A DNA stretch of 56,272 nt, taken from positions 1 to 56,272 of the forward strand of contig JBDRMN010000014.1 in assembly GCA_043812055.1 (NCBI GenBank). Reading direction: 5' to 3'. Positions 8,098 to 15,449 of the stretch are shown piece after piece (the stretch's first letter is position 1; each line of letters opens with the position of its first letter). The DNA is from JBDRMN01 sp043812055. GTDB lineage: Bacteria; Patescibacteriota; Gracilibacteria; JAHISY01. The notes under the pieces were generated by a model, which was given only the letters and a program-made list of their open reading frames with translations, ran no database searches and was not told the origin of the DNA. A program made the position numbers and the translations under genes.

Positions 8098-8910
8098 ATG
8101 CTGGATTTAAAGGATTTTCCGGTTACGGTCGAACTTACTTCACTCGCCGGGAGTGACGTTTCAGCAGTTATCGAAGAAGCCAAAGAACTCAAAGCTGACG
8201 CCTTCAATATTCCGGACGGAATCCTCGGTCGGCTGACGATTGATCCGCTTGTTCTCGCGGCGAAAGTCCAGGAGGCTACGAAAATTCCGGCCATTGCCCA
8301 CCTGACTTGTCGCGATTGCACGAAACTGGGTTTGGCCCAACGTTTACTCGGAGCGGCCAATCTTGGAGTAGCGGGAATCTTGGCACTGACAGGGGATGCG
8401 AGCAAGACAAATGTTTTCGAGCTGCGGGCCCCGGCTTTTGTCGAGCTAATCGCCGAATTGAATGCCGGGAAGTTCGAGGGCCAGGAAATTAAATCTGGAA
8501 CCAAGCTTCAAATTGCCGTGGCGGCGAATCCGAACGTGGAGGGACAGATTGAGTACCTCAAAGAGAAGGAGGCTGCCGGAGCTCAGTTCGTTCAGACCCA
8601 GCCAGTCTTCGACCTCGCAACGGCGGAGAAATTCCTCGACGGCGTGAAGACTGCCGGAATTAAAATTCCCATCTTGCTTGGTAGCATGCCGCTCAAGTCC
8701 GTGAAAGTGGCGGAATATTTCAACGAAAAAGTTACCGGTATTACGATCCCGGAGGATGTGATCGAGCGCTTGAGGCAGGACGAAAACTGCGGAGTAGAAA
8801 TTGCAATCGAGCTACTGGAAAAGGTTAAAGATCGCCTGGACGGGGTCCATATCATGCCTCTCGGGGTGACCAGTTCGGCGAATAAAATTTACGGGTTCTT
8901 GAAGGGCTAG
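8098..8910 (+). CDS. Methylenetetrahydrofolate reductase-like protein
   Basis: A 270-residue TIM-barrel protein resembling MetF, the FAD enzyme that reduces 5,10-methylene-THF to 5-methyl-THF. The N-terminal VTVELTSL matches the family start. Others are IPAIAHLTCRD (the MetF HLTC motif), GILALTGD, IAVAANPN and GAQFVQTQPVFD (the conserved TQPVFD block). The C-terminus GVHIMPLGV also fits. No methionine synthase or other folate gene is in the window. The family call is strong; the substrate is uncertain, and it may be a one-carbon enzyme that works alone. Confidence 0.8.
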   Translation: MLDLKDFPVTVELTSLAGSDVSAVIEEAKELKADAFNIPDGILGRLTIDPLVLAAKVQEATKIPAIAHLTCRDCTKLGLAQRLLGAANLGVAGILALTGDASKTNVFELRAPAFVELIAELNAGKFEGQEIKSGTKLQIAVAANPNVEGQIEYLKEKEAAGAQFVQTQPVFDLATAEKFLDGVKTAGIKIPILLGSMPLKSVKVAEYFNEKVTGITIPEDVIERLRQDENCGVEIAIELLEKVKDRLDGVHIMPLGVTSSANKIYGFLKG

Positions 8911-8978
8911 CTTGACCCAAGATGAACTTTGTTTTAAAGAAAAGTTTGCTTCTGCACTCATTCACCTAAAATCTCCGC

Positions 8979-9344
8979 ATGCAGAAGATTTTGATCATCG
9001 AGGACGAACCCACGCTCGGCAAGATCTACCGGGAGCAGCTCGCGAGGGCGGGGTATGGGGTGAAGCTGGCAACCACAGTAGAGGACGCCCTCGTGCTGGG
9101 CCGGACTTTTGCCGCTGATCTGATCCTGCTGGATCACGGTTTACCCGAGAGCGACAAAGACGGGATTGATTCGATTCCGGACATCCGGGCAGTCTTCCCC
9201 AAGGCCAAGATTGTCCTGTTTTCGAATTACAGCATGTTTGAGCTGAAGGAAAAAGCCCTGGCTGCCGGAGCGGAGGATTACTGGCTCAAGCTGGACCTGA
9301 AACTTGATGAGCTGGCGGATCGAATCGCCAAACTATTTCGATAA
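8979..9344 (+). CDS. Single-domain response regulator (CheY-like receiver)
   Basis: A stand-alone receiver domain of 121 residues. The acidic pocket is E8-D9, the phosphoacceptor is Asp52 in LILLDHGLPESD, the switch Ser lies in IVLFSNYS and the conserved Lys in YWLKLDLK. With no output domain it must act by protein contact or as a phosphate relay. It converges on a histidine kinase (9417-10709), which may be its partner. The start MQKILIIEDEP has the usual receiver geometry. Confidence 0.85.
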   Translation: MQKILIIEDEPTLGKIYREQLARAGYGVKLATTVEDALVLGRTFAADLILLDHGLPESDKDGIDSIPDIRAVFPKAKIVLFSNYSMFELKEKALAAGAEDYWLKLDLKLDELADRIAKLFR

Positions 9345-9416
9345 CGCCGCACCAATTTGAACCTGACGAGTAATTTTTGGCCAGAATTGCTTTCTCTTAG
9401 ACAAATCAGAACTAAA

Positions 9417-10709
9417 TTAGCGCGGCTCAAGCTGAATACAAAATTGGGCTCCGCCACTAGCACTTTCCTCCACCCAAATCTTTCCCTGGTGTAGCTCAAT
9501 GATTTTTTTACAAAGATAGAGCCCCAGACCGATACCCTTACCCTTGGATGAATGCAGGCTGCGGAATTTTTCAAAAATTGAGCTTCTTGATTCTGCCGGG
9601 ATACCGGGGCCATTGTCGCTGATGAGTAGCAAGATCTGATTTTTTTCGGCCTGGGCCCGGAAGGTAACCCGGCCCCCGGCGGGGGTGAACTTCTTGGCAT
9701 TGCTCAAGACATTCCCCAGAACCTGTTGCATTTGCAAAGGATCGATCTTGAGACTGAGGTAATGAGGAATTTTGTTTTCGAAACGGAAGTTGATTGATTT
9801 ATCCTGCATCAGCGGCTGGAAGTTTTTGTAAATTCCACTCAAAAAATCAGCGATTTTAATCTTCTTGAGATTTAAGCCGATTTTATTCAAGTCGTGCCTT
9901 TGAACATTGAAGAGCTTTTGGACGAGTCGTTGGAGCTTCTCTAGAGCTTCCCGGGCGCTCTTGATCGAATCTTTCTCCTTGGAACCGGAATTCATGAGCG
10001 TGTGCTCGAGGATTTCGGTTTGCAGTAAAGCAATACTGAGGGGTGTGCGCAGCTCGTGGGCGCTGACCGAGATGAAGTCAGCCTGTTGCTGGAGCAACTC
10101 GCGAATTCGCCCATTTTGCCTGCGGAGGTTTTCAGTTTTTTTACTGACCCGTTTCCGCAATTCCGAACTAAAAAGGGTCTCGCTGAGCTTCAGGCTCAAG
10201 AGGGGAGTCGCCTCTTCGAGAGCGCGGATTTCTTTCCGGGAATAATTGTCACCGGAGCTTTTTTCTCCCAGCGCCAGGAAGCCGCTGAGGCCGCGGGAAG
10301 GGTGAAAAAGCGGAATAACCACCTCACTCAGGCGTGCAGTATCTTTCAGCACCAAAACCCCTTTACGCTTCTCAAAAAGCCTCACCAGTCTCTCGAAACT
10401 CTTCCTATTTTTCTCGTTGAGAATCACCAGCCGGGCAGACGTGATGTGCAGCTTCTTCTCAAAAACTTTTTGCAGGTCATCCTCGAATTTTTTGAGCGTA
10501 GTGTAAATAACATTTTTGTTTTTGAATTCCCGAACTATTCCTCGGAAATCTTTTGCACCGCCGACCCCGAGTTGCCGGCCTTTGGCCTGCAGATTTTTCA
10601 AAAAGATAAACCCCAGCAAGCTGATGCAGACCGCATAGAGCAGCGTGATATGCAGAGGTAGCGCCATTTCCCTTAAAAAAAGAAAAGGAGTTATTTTAAC
10701 ATAATTCAC
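9417..10709 (-). CDS. Membrane-associated sensor histidine kinase
   Basis: An N-terminal hydrophobic segment (about residues 20-38) is followed by a GAF-like region (about 60-175), a coiled linker, the HisKA domain with His218 (SVSAHELRTPLS), and a HATPase domain with N box (NVLSNAKKFTP), G1 (DNGPGIP) and G2 (GKGIGLGLYL). It autophosphorylates on His218 and passes phosphate to a receiver, perhaps the adjacent lone regulator. There is no obvious extracellular loop, so the signal is probably cytoplasmic. The start at 10709 has AGGTG 5 nt upstream; an ATG at 10667 (MALPLHITLLY) is an alternative. Confidence 0.9.
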   Translation of the reverse strand: MNYVKITPFLFLREMALPLHITLLYAVCISLLGFIFLKNLQAKGRQLGVGGAKDFRGIVREFKNKNVIYTTLKKFEDDLQKVFEKKLHITSARLVILNEKNRKSFERLVRLFEKRKGVLVLKDTARLSEVVIPLFHPSRGLSGFLALGEKSSGDNYSRKEIRALEEATPLLSLKLSETLFSSELRKRVSKKTENLRRQNGRIRELLQQQADFISVSAHELRTPLSIALLQTEILEHTLMNSGSKEKDSIKSAREALEKLQRLVQKLFNVQRHDLNKIGLNLKKIKIADFLSGIYKNFQPLMQDKSINFRFENKIPHYLSLKIDPLQMQQVLGNVLSNAKKFTPAGGRVTFRAQAEKNQILLLISDNGPGIPAESRSSIFEKFRSLHSSKGKGIGLGLYLCKKIIELHQGKIWVEESASGGAQFCIQLEPR

Positions 10710-10735
10710 CTATGTGTTAAGTAAGCGTTTTGTAT

Positions 10736-10764
10736 TTGCTTTTGTCATCGAAATAGTGTATCAT
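10736..10764 (+). promoter_or_regulatory. Strong promoter of the structured RNA at 10.8 kb
   Basis: TTGCTT, 17 bp, TATCAT. Predicted transcription start is near 10771. No coding region follows for more than 800 nt, so it probably drives a non-coding transcript. Confidence 0.55.
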
Positions 10765-10770
10765 TACAAG

Positions 10771-11084
10771 AACAGTTACTGAGATGTTCTTTGAAAAATA
10801 TGTGAATCTTGAGGCGCAAGTGGTGATGAACCTGAAACCGTTTGTTGTCGCCAGTTGTGCCTCAAGCTTCGAATGGCAGTAATAGGCCTGGTTGTAAACT
10901 TTCCCAAAAGTTTATGGTCACTATTAACTCGTTCTAAACGGGCTTGGTGTTTAGAGAGAAGTAGTAGACAGATTGTAAGTTAAGGTGACTTAATTTACGA
11001 GAGGTTAATGCAGTAATGTTTTAATTTTTACTCTAAGCTCTTATCTGATGTTGAAAATGCTATTTGAAACTTGAGGCTTTTTTT
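10771..11084 (+). ncRNA. Candidate structured RNA with boxA-like leader
   Basis: After the promoter, TGTTCTTTGAAAAAT (10785-10799) matches the boxA antitermination consensus of Gram-positive rRNA leaders. A long hairpin follows, from CTTGAGGCGCAA (10808) to TTGTGCCTCAAG (10866). Smaller hairpins follow: AAACTT/AAGTTT, CTAAAC/GTTTAG and TAAGT/ACTTA. The 3' end is CTTGAGGC then seven T (11070-11084). That last strand can also pair with GCCTCAAG of the first hairpin, so two folds compete. An 18-codon frame at 10826 (MNLKPFVVASCASSFEWQ) lies within the first hairpin and downstream. It is not recognisable as RNase P RNA, tmRNA, SRP RNA or rRNA. Confidence 0.45.
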
Positions 11085-11162
11085 ATCCGCCTTCGCAGAA
11101 AACTCGAAGCCGGAACTGGGAGCTGAATGCGTCTAAACTGAAAGAATTAAAATGCTTATACA

Positions 11163-11212
11163 GCTCTGCTTCCGCCTTCGCCTTCGGCTACGGCGGACAG
11201 GTCGGCGGATTC
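11163..11212. repeat. TCCGCC…GGCGGA palindromic repeat
   Basis: TCCGCCTTCGCCTTCGG is followed by CTACGGCGGACAGGTCGGCGG. It shares its core with the in-frame inserts in aspS and hisB and with 42190-42295. Confidence 0.55.
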
Positions 11213-11223
11213 CGCTTCTGACC

Positions 11224-11254
11224 AATAAAACCCAACCCAAGGTAATAGGGTTGG
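11224..11254 (-). terminator. Rho-independent terminator, minus strand
   Basis: On the minus strand CCAACCC and GGGTTGG form a 7-bp stem with a 9-nt loop, followed by GTTTTATT. A second perfect hairpin, CCTCCAGC/GCTGGAGG (11271-11290), lies just upstream in the transcript. No convincing gene ends here, so an unrecognised minus-strand small RNA between about 11224 and 11400 is possible. Confidence 0.45.
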
Positions 11255-11451
11255 CGAATTAATTGAGAAACCTCCAGCGTAAGCTGGAGGAGCTTCATGG
11301 CGTAACTGACTTTTGGGCGAATCTCATTTAACCAAGCTGCGATTATCACCTTTTTATTCGTAACTATACACAAACACTCCCTCGAAGAATTTACCAAAGG
11401 AAGAGGTCCGTGCGAGAAGATGCGCAAAAATGGTGCGGAAGCGTTTTGCAT

Positions 11452-11479
11452 TTGTAAAAAGCTGATTTTTGGCTAAAAT
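11452..11479 (+). promoter_or_regulatory. Promoter ahead of tRNA-fMet region
   Basis: TTGTAA, 16 bp, TAAAAT. It lies just before the broken tRNA copies and the GIY-YIG gene, and may drive the whole block through tRNA-fMet. Confidence 0.45.
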
Positions 11480-11500
11480 CTCTTCACTTTGTCAGGGAAA

Positions 11501-11547
11501 GTGGTATCCCGCGGACGCGGGATCATAACCCGAAGGTCGCGGGTTCA
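11501..11547 (+). pseudogene. tRNA-fMet fragment with palindrome insert (copy 1)
   Basis: The D-loop word GTGGTA and the anticodon-to-T-arm stretch TCATAACCCGAAGGTCGCGG match the intact tRNA at 11868. Between them TCCCGCGGACGCGGGA replaces the tRNA's GCTCGTCGGGC. The acceptor strands are missing. Confidence 0.6.
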
Positions 11548-11570
11548 TCGGAAAGTATCTAGAATCTCAT

Positions 11571-11623
11571 CGCGGGGTGGAGCAGTGGTATCCCGCGTAC
11601 GCGGGATCATAATCCAAAGATCG
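11571..11623 (+). pseudogene. tRNA-fMet fragment with palindrome insert (copy 2)
   Basis: The first 20 nt (CGCGGGGTGGAGCAGTGGTA) are identical to the intact tRNA-fMet start. They are followed by TCCCGCGTACGCGGGA and then a decayed anticodon side (TCATAATCCAAAGATCG). The GIY-YIG gene begins 5 nt later. Confidence 0.6.
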
Positions 11624-11627
11624 TTAA

Positions 11628-11942
<315 letters not shown>

Positions 11943-11981
11943 ATCTTCGTCCGCTGCGACTAATCTTTAATAAAAATTCTC

Positions 11982-12161
11982 ATGAAAAATTTATTTTGGA
12001 TTTTTGGCATCCTGCAAAGTTTGACCTTAGGCACAATCATTTTTCTAATCTTTAAGTCGTTAGAGCCTGGTGCGCTTGGCTTGGATACCCGGATACTGCT
12101 CAGTGTTGCCTTCCCCCTCTTTTTACTGCTTACTGAATACGTGATCTATTCGAAGGAATAA
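11982..12161 (+). CDS. Small two-helix membrane protein (59 aa)
   Basis: Starts MKNLFWIFGILQSLTLGTII and ends with VIYSKE. Two hydrophobic segments (about 4-24 and 38-54) are joined by a short loop (KSLEPGALGLDTR). It follows tRNA-fMet and precedes another membrane protein gene on the same strand. Function unknown. Confidence 0.55.
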   Translation: MKNLFWIFGILQSLTLGTIIFLIFKSLEPGALGLDTRILLSVAFPLFLLLTEYVIYSKE

Positions 12162-12232
12162 TTTTATCCCTAGCACTCGCGTATTCCTTTTGGAGTAAAC
12201 TACAGCCAAACAGCACTTAACCCCCCCTCACC

Positions 12233-12613
12233 ATGACTAGCTCTGTCTTCCTAGCCCGCCTGTTCGCCATCGTTTATCTGACGTTCAGCGTCGGCTTCTT
12301 TCTCAACGCCGATTATTACAAAAAGACTTTCGGGAGAATGCTCGACGACTTCGGAGCGATGTATCTGGGCGGCTTCATGGCGCTCGTTGCCGGCTTCGCA
12401 ATCGTCAGCTATCACAATATCTGGGAAAACAACTGGACCGTCCTGGTCACAATCGTTGGCTGGATCGCTTTGATCAAAGGGATACTCTTACTGGTTTCCC
12501 CCAAATCCTTTGCCTTTTTCAAACCCCTGTTCAAAGCGGATAACTTAGCTAAATTCATAATTTTTCCCATTATCCTCGGACTTGTTTTTGCTTACTTTGG
12601 GTTTCTGGCTTAA
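12233..12613 (+). CDS. Integral membrane protein, four predicted helices (126 aa)
   Basis: Four hydrophobic segments (about 7-25, 42-60, 68-88, 104-124) with short loops (NADYYKKTFGRM; ENNW) make a small polytopic inner-membrane protein. GWIALIKGILLLVSPKSF before the last helix is typical of small DUF-type membrane proteins, but no family is claimed. Only 3 nt separate it from the lipoprotein gene, so the two are probably co-transcribed. Confidence 0.75.
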   Translation: MTSSVFLARLFAIVYLTFSVGFFLNADYYKKTFGRMLDDFGAMYLGGFMALVAGFAIVSYHNIWENNWTVLVTIVGWIALIKGILLLVSPKSFAFFKPLFKADNLAKFIIFPIILGLVFAYFGFLA

Positions 12614-12616
12614 ATA

Positions 12617-13801
12617 ATGAAGGCAGCTCTGCGGAAATATCTCAAAATTACCAGCTTAGCTATGCTTTTGGGGTTACTTGTTTTAACAGGCTGCCAACAA
12701 AGTAAAACCGAAACAGGTGAAGAATTTATCGTTCGCTGCAAAAAAGAGGTGCAGGATCTAATCGGAGAAGCCTACAGCAAAACAAGTTCGACCGAAACGG
12801 CAAAATTGTGCAACCAGGCAATCATAAAAGCATTCGAGTGCCAATATGAAATGGTTAAAGACTTTCCAGATTCCCAATCCAGCGATTTACTAGACAAAAA
12901 TGGATTCGGTCAGATGGACGCGTTGGATTGTTTTTGCGAGCACTCACTTGGTCCTTTAGACGACCAAATTCATACAGAAAAGGACCCGGTCAGGCGATTT
13001 GAGCTACTCGAAAAACGAATCCAGGTGACTGTAGTTTGCCAAAATAAATGGCTAGAAGCCGAGGAATGGTCCTTGGATTTTGATCCGGAGCGCTCTCCAG
13101 GAGTCGGCGGAACGAATAATCTCGACGAAGTGATAATCCTGGATGCGACTTGCGTGTCGGTAATCGATGATCTCAAGAAACAGCTAAAGTCGGAAAAAGA
13201 CGAGGCAAAAAAATGCCAATTACAAAAAAAGGTGATTGAAGTTGTCGGGAAATGCTATCAAATCTGGAATTCAGAATTATTCTTTCCAGAAGATGCTCCT
13301 GAGCTCGGCCGGGATTTTTACGGAACCAAAAATGTTTTCGTCGATTACTGTGGCTGCAGAATGAAAGAGGCCAAAACAGGAGAAGAAAAGGAGGCCATTC
13401 GTAAGGAGTGTGAAAATTCTTTTTCGGCACTCTACGGATTGGAAGAAGACGGCAAAATTAAAAATCCCTTCGCAGCTCCAGAAGCCAGTGCAGAAACAAC
13501 ACCGATTAGCGAAAAAAACCAAAATCCCGTAATCAGTGGCATTGAGGTTACCCAAGTTCACCAATCTTACGACGACATTCCTCATGTTTACCGCGTATCT
13601 GCTGCCGCCAGTGATCCCGAGGGCGCAGATTTGAGCTATGAGTGGCTGACAGGTTGCGGCTACATCGTCGGTGCAGAAAATCAGGCCACGATTGAGTGGC
13701 ACTATGACGTTCCGGGTGAATGCATTGCGGCGAAAATTACTGTCAAAGTAAGCGATCCTGCTGGCAATAGCGTCAGTCTCACCCAGAACGCCTTTCAATA
13801 A
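12617..13801 (+). CDS. Cys-rich lipoprotein with C-terminal PKD-like domain (394 aa)
   Basis: A lipoprotein signal peptide ends in the lipobox LVLTGC (Cys near residue 26), so the mature protein is probably lipid-anchored outside the membrane. Residues about 35-275 contain three helical stretches each with several Cys (FIVRCKKEV / DCFCEHSLG; ATCVSVIDD / GKCYQIW; YCGCRMKEA / RKECENSF), suggesting a repeated disulphide-bonded unit. Residues about 300-394 look like a PKD/cadherin-type beta domain (SDPEGADLSYEWLTGCG). The function is not known; extracellular binding is likely. Confidence 0.8.
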   Translation: MKAALRKYLKITSLAMLLGLLVLTGCQQSKTETGEEFIVRCKKEVQDLIGEAYSKTSSTETAKLCNQAIIKAFECQYEMVKDFPDSQSSDLLDKNGFGQMDALDCFCEHSLGPLDDQIHTEKDPVRRFELLEKRIQVTVVCQNKWLEAEEWSLDFDPERSPGVGGTNNLDEVIILDATCVSVIDDLKKQLKSEKDEAKKCQLQKKVIEVVGKCYQIWNSELFFPEDAPELGRDFYGTKNVFVDYCGCRMKEAKTGEEKEAIRKECENSFSALYGLEEDGKIKNPFAAPEASAETTPISEKNQNPVISGIEVTQVHQSYDDIPHVYRVSAAASDPEGADLSYEWLTGCGYIVGAENQATIEWHYDVPGECIAAKITVKVSDPAGNSVSLTQNAFQ

Positions 13802-13805
13802 TATT

Positions 13806-14774
13806 TCACTTGCCTTTTTGGCTTCGGCCAAGAAAAGTTCTGAGAATTTCTTTAGCATCCTCAAATTTTTCCACTCGCACCAACTGTGCTCGGAGCTTTT
13901 TCGCGCCTGCTTCTCCCTTTACGTAATTCGCGAGGTATTTACGCATTTCCAGCATGCCCCGCTCTTCACCCTTGGTTTTTATGTTCAGCTGGCAATGTTT
14001 GAGGACGACAGGAAGTTTGGCTTTCAAGCTCCGGGGAGTTCGCGCAGCTTTACCTGAGACTGAATTAGCAATCTCGCGCATCAGCCAGGGATTACCGAAG
14101 GTCGCCCGACCAACCATCAGGCCATCCAGATTTCCGAGTTTTTCCTGAAACTTTTCTACTGAGTCAATGTCACCATTCCCCAGTACCGGAATCTGCAGCT
14201 TTTCCTTCACCTGATAAATCGGCTCGTAGTCGGCCTCGCCCGTGTACATCTGCTTCGCCGTACGGCCGTGGATCGTCAGCAGTTTGGCTCCGGAACTTTC
14301 CACCATTTGAGCGAAGCCCAATAAGCCTTGGGAATCATTAACCCCCAAACGCATCTTCACACTCACGGGAATTTTGACCGCTTTGACGGTTGCTGCGATT
14401 ATTTCGGAAGCAAGCTGGGGATCCTTCAATAACGCCGAACCGTGATCACTATTCACCACTTTCCGGGCGGGACAGCCCATGTTGAGGTCTACACCAGCGG
14501 CCCCCAAACTTTCCACGACTTTCGCCGCCTCGGCGAAATGAGGCGGGCGTTTACCGAAGATCTGGGCGATAAAAGGTTGTTCGCGCTTCGAGAACTGCAA
14601 CATTTGCCGGGTTTTTTTTGAATTGTAATGCAGGGCATCCGAGCTGACAAATTCGGAAAAAACCACCACCTTCGGGGCCAGGCTTTTAACTAATTGCCGA
14701 AAAGCCGAGTCGGTGTAGCCACTCATGGGAGCGAGGGCGATTATCGGCCGCGCAAAAGTTTTCCAGTCAAACAT
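13806..14774 (-). CDS. dus: tRNA-dihydrouridine synthase
   Basis: An FMN enzyme that reduces uridines in the tRNA D-loop. The TIM barrel opens with APMSGYTDSAFR, carries the catalytic Cys in VDLNMGCPARKV, and has VSVKMRLG, TIHGRTAKQMYTG and GNGDI for FMN and tRNA contacts. The C-terminal helical domain completes the 322 residues. It converges on the lipoprotein gene with a 4-nt gap. The subfamily (DusA, B or C) is not resolved. Confidence 0.92.
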   Translation of the reverse strand: MFDWKTFARPIIALAPMSGYTDSAFRQLVKSLAPKVVVFSEFVSSDALHYNSKKTRQMLQFSKREQPFIAQIFGKRPPHFAEAAKVVESLGAAGVDLNMGCPARKVVNSDHGSALLKDPQLASEIIAATVKAVKIPVSVKMRLGVNDSQGLLGFAQMVESSGAKLLTIHGRTAKQMYTGEADYEPIYQVKEKLQIPVLGNGDIDSVEKFQEKLGNLDGLMVGRATFGNPWLMREIANSVSGKAARTPRSLKAKLPVVLKHCQLNIKTKGEERGMLEMRKYLANYVKGEAGAKKLRAQLVRVEKFEDAKEILRTFLGRSQKGK

Positions 14775-14850
14775 GAGAGCATTTTAGCGTTGTTTGACAA
14801 AAACAGAGATTCTCAACAAAATGCCATACTTATTTTTCACGATAGTTGTC

Positions 14851-15432
14851 ATGCCACCAGCTACTACAACTTCGGACTTAACCGTTTCCACAGTGGATGC
14901 GCCTTCCGCTACTTTTTCTTTGAAAAAAAGGGGGATGGCGAGAAGGTGTCTTGAGATTATTCTTAAAAACTCTCATAGAGGCAAGCTTCCACCAAATATA
15001 GACTTAGTTGCAGATATTCCCAATGTAGAACCATTTTTTCGAAGTGGGTTACCAAGACCTCAGCATATAGAAAATCTTAAAAACCTGTTGGGGGTTGAAT
15101 CTATCCTTACGCTCGCTAGCGACGAACTCCCAGTTTTCGATGTAATTAAAAATTTAAGGATTAAACATAAGTTCTTAAAATGCAACAAGGCCACAATGAC
15201 AATAGCTGATATTAGAATTGCAATTGCCTGGCTTCAAAAAAGCGAACGAGCCTTGGTTCATTGCCACTCGGGGGCTGACAAGACCGGGATTTTAGTGGCA
15301 GCTTTGAGAGCTCAGCAAGGTGAAAAAAATCGGGGTATTCTCCTGAGAGAAATGCTCAGCTATTTTGCTCTTCCGCAAATAGTGGGAGGTACTCGCCGCT
15401 TGGTCGACGAATTATTACCTGCTTTTTTATAG
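14851..15432 (+). CDS. Tyrosine/dual-specificity phosphatase-like protein with altered active site
   Basis: The C-terminal half has the PTP loop LVHCHSGADKTG, matching the HCxxGxxRTG signature of small phosphatases except that the catalytic Arg is Lys. The preceding SILTLASDE and the following REMLSYFALPQIVG fit the cysteine-phosphatase fold. A frame open to a TTG at 14794 exists, but that TTGACA looks like a -35 element, so an ATG at 14851 (MPPATTTSD) or 14935 (MARRC) is more likely. It sits between dus and the U32 peptidase. Activity is uncertain because of the Lys. Confidence 0.65.
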   Translation: MPPATTTSDLTVSTVDAPSATFSLKKRGMARRCLEIILKNSHRGKLPPNIDLVADIPNVEPFFRSGLPRPQHIENLKNLLGVESILTLASDELPVFDVIKNLRIKHKFLKCNKATMTIADIRIAIAWLQKSERALVHCHSGADKTGILVAALRAQQGEKNRGILLREMLSYFALPQIVGGTRRLVDELLPAFL

Positions 15433-15449
15433 AAAGAAGGTAAACTGCC

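Noticed and set aside
10771..11084. RNase P RNA, tmRNA, SRP RNA or 6S RNA
   Set aside because: None of the conserved cores (GAGGAAAGUCC, tRNA-like ends, GGUGCUG…GGAAG loop) could be found by eye.
11188..11451. 87-codon minus-strand frame beginning MQNASAPFLR
   Set aside because: It runs through two hairpins, a terminator and a repeat, and has no protein-like conservation signals.
14794..14850. TTG start of the phosphatase-like gene at 14794
   Set aside because: TTGACA here fits a -35 element with CAAAAT 17 bp later; a downstream ATG is more likely.
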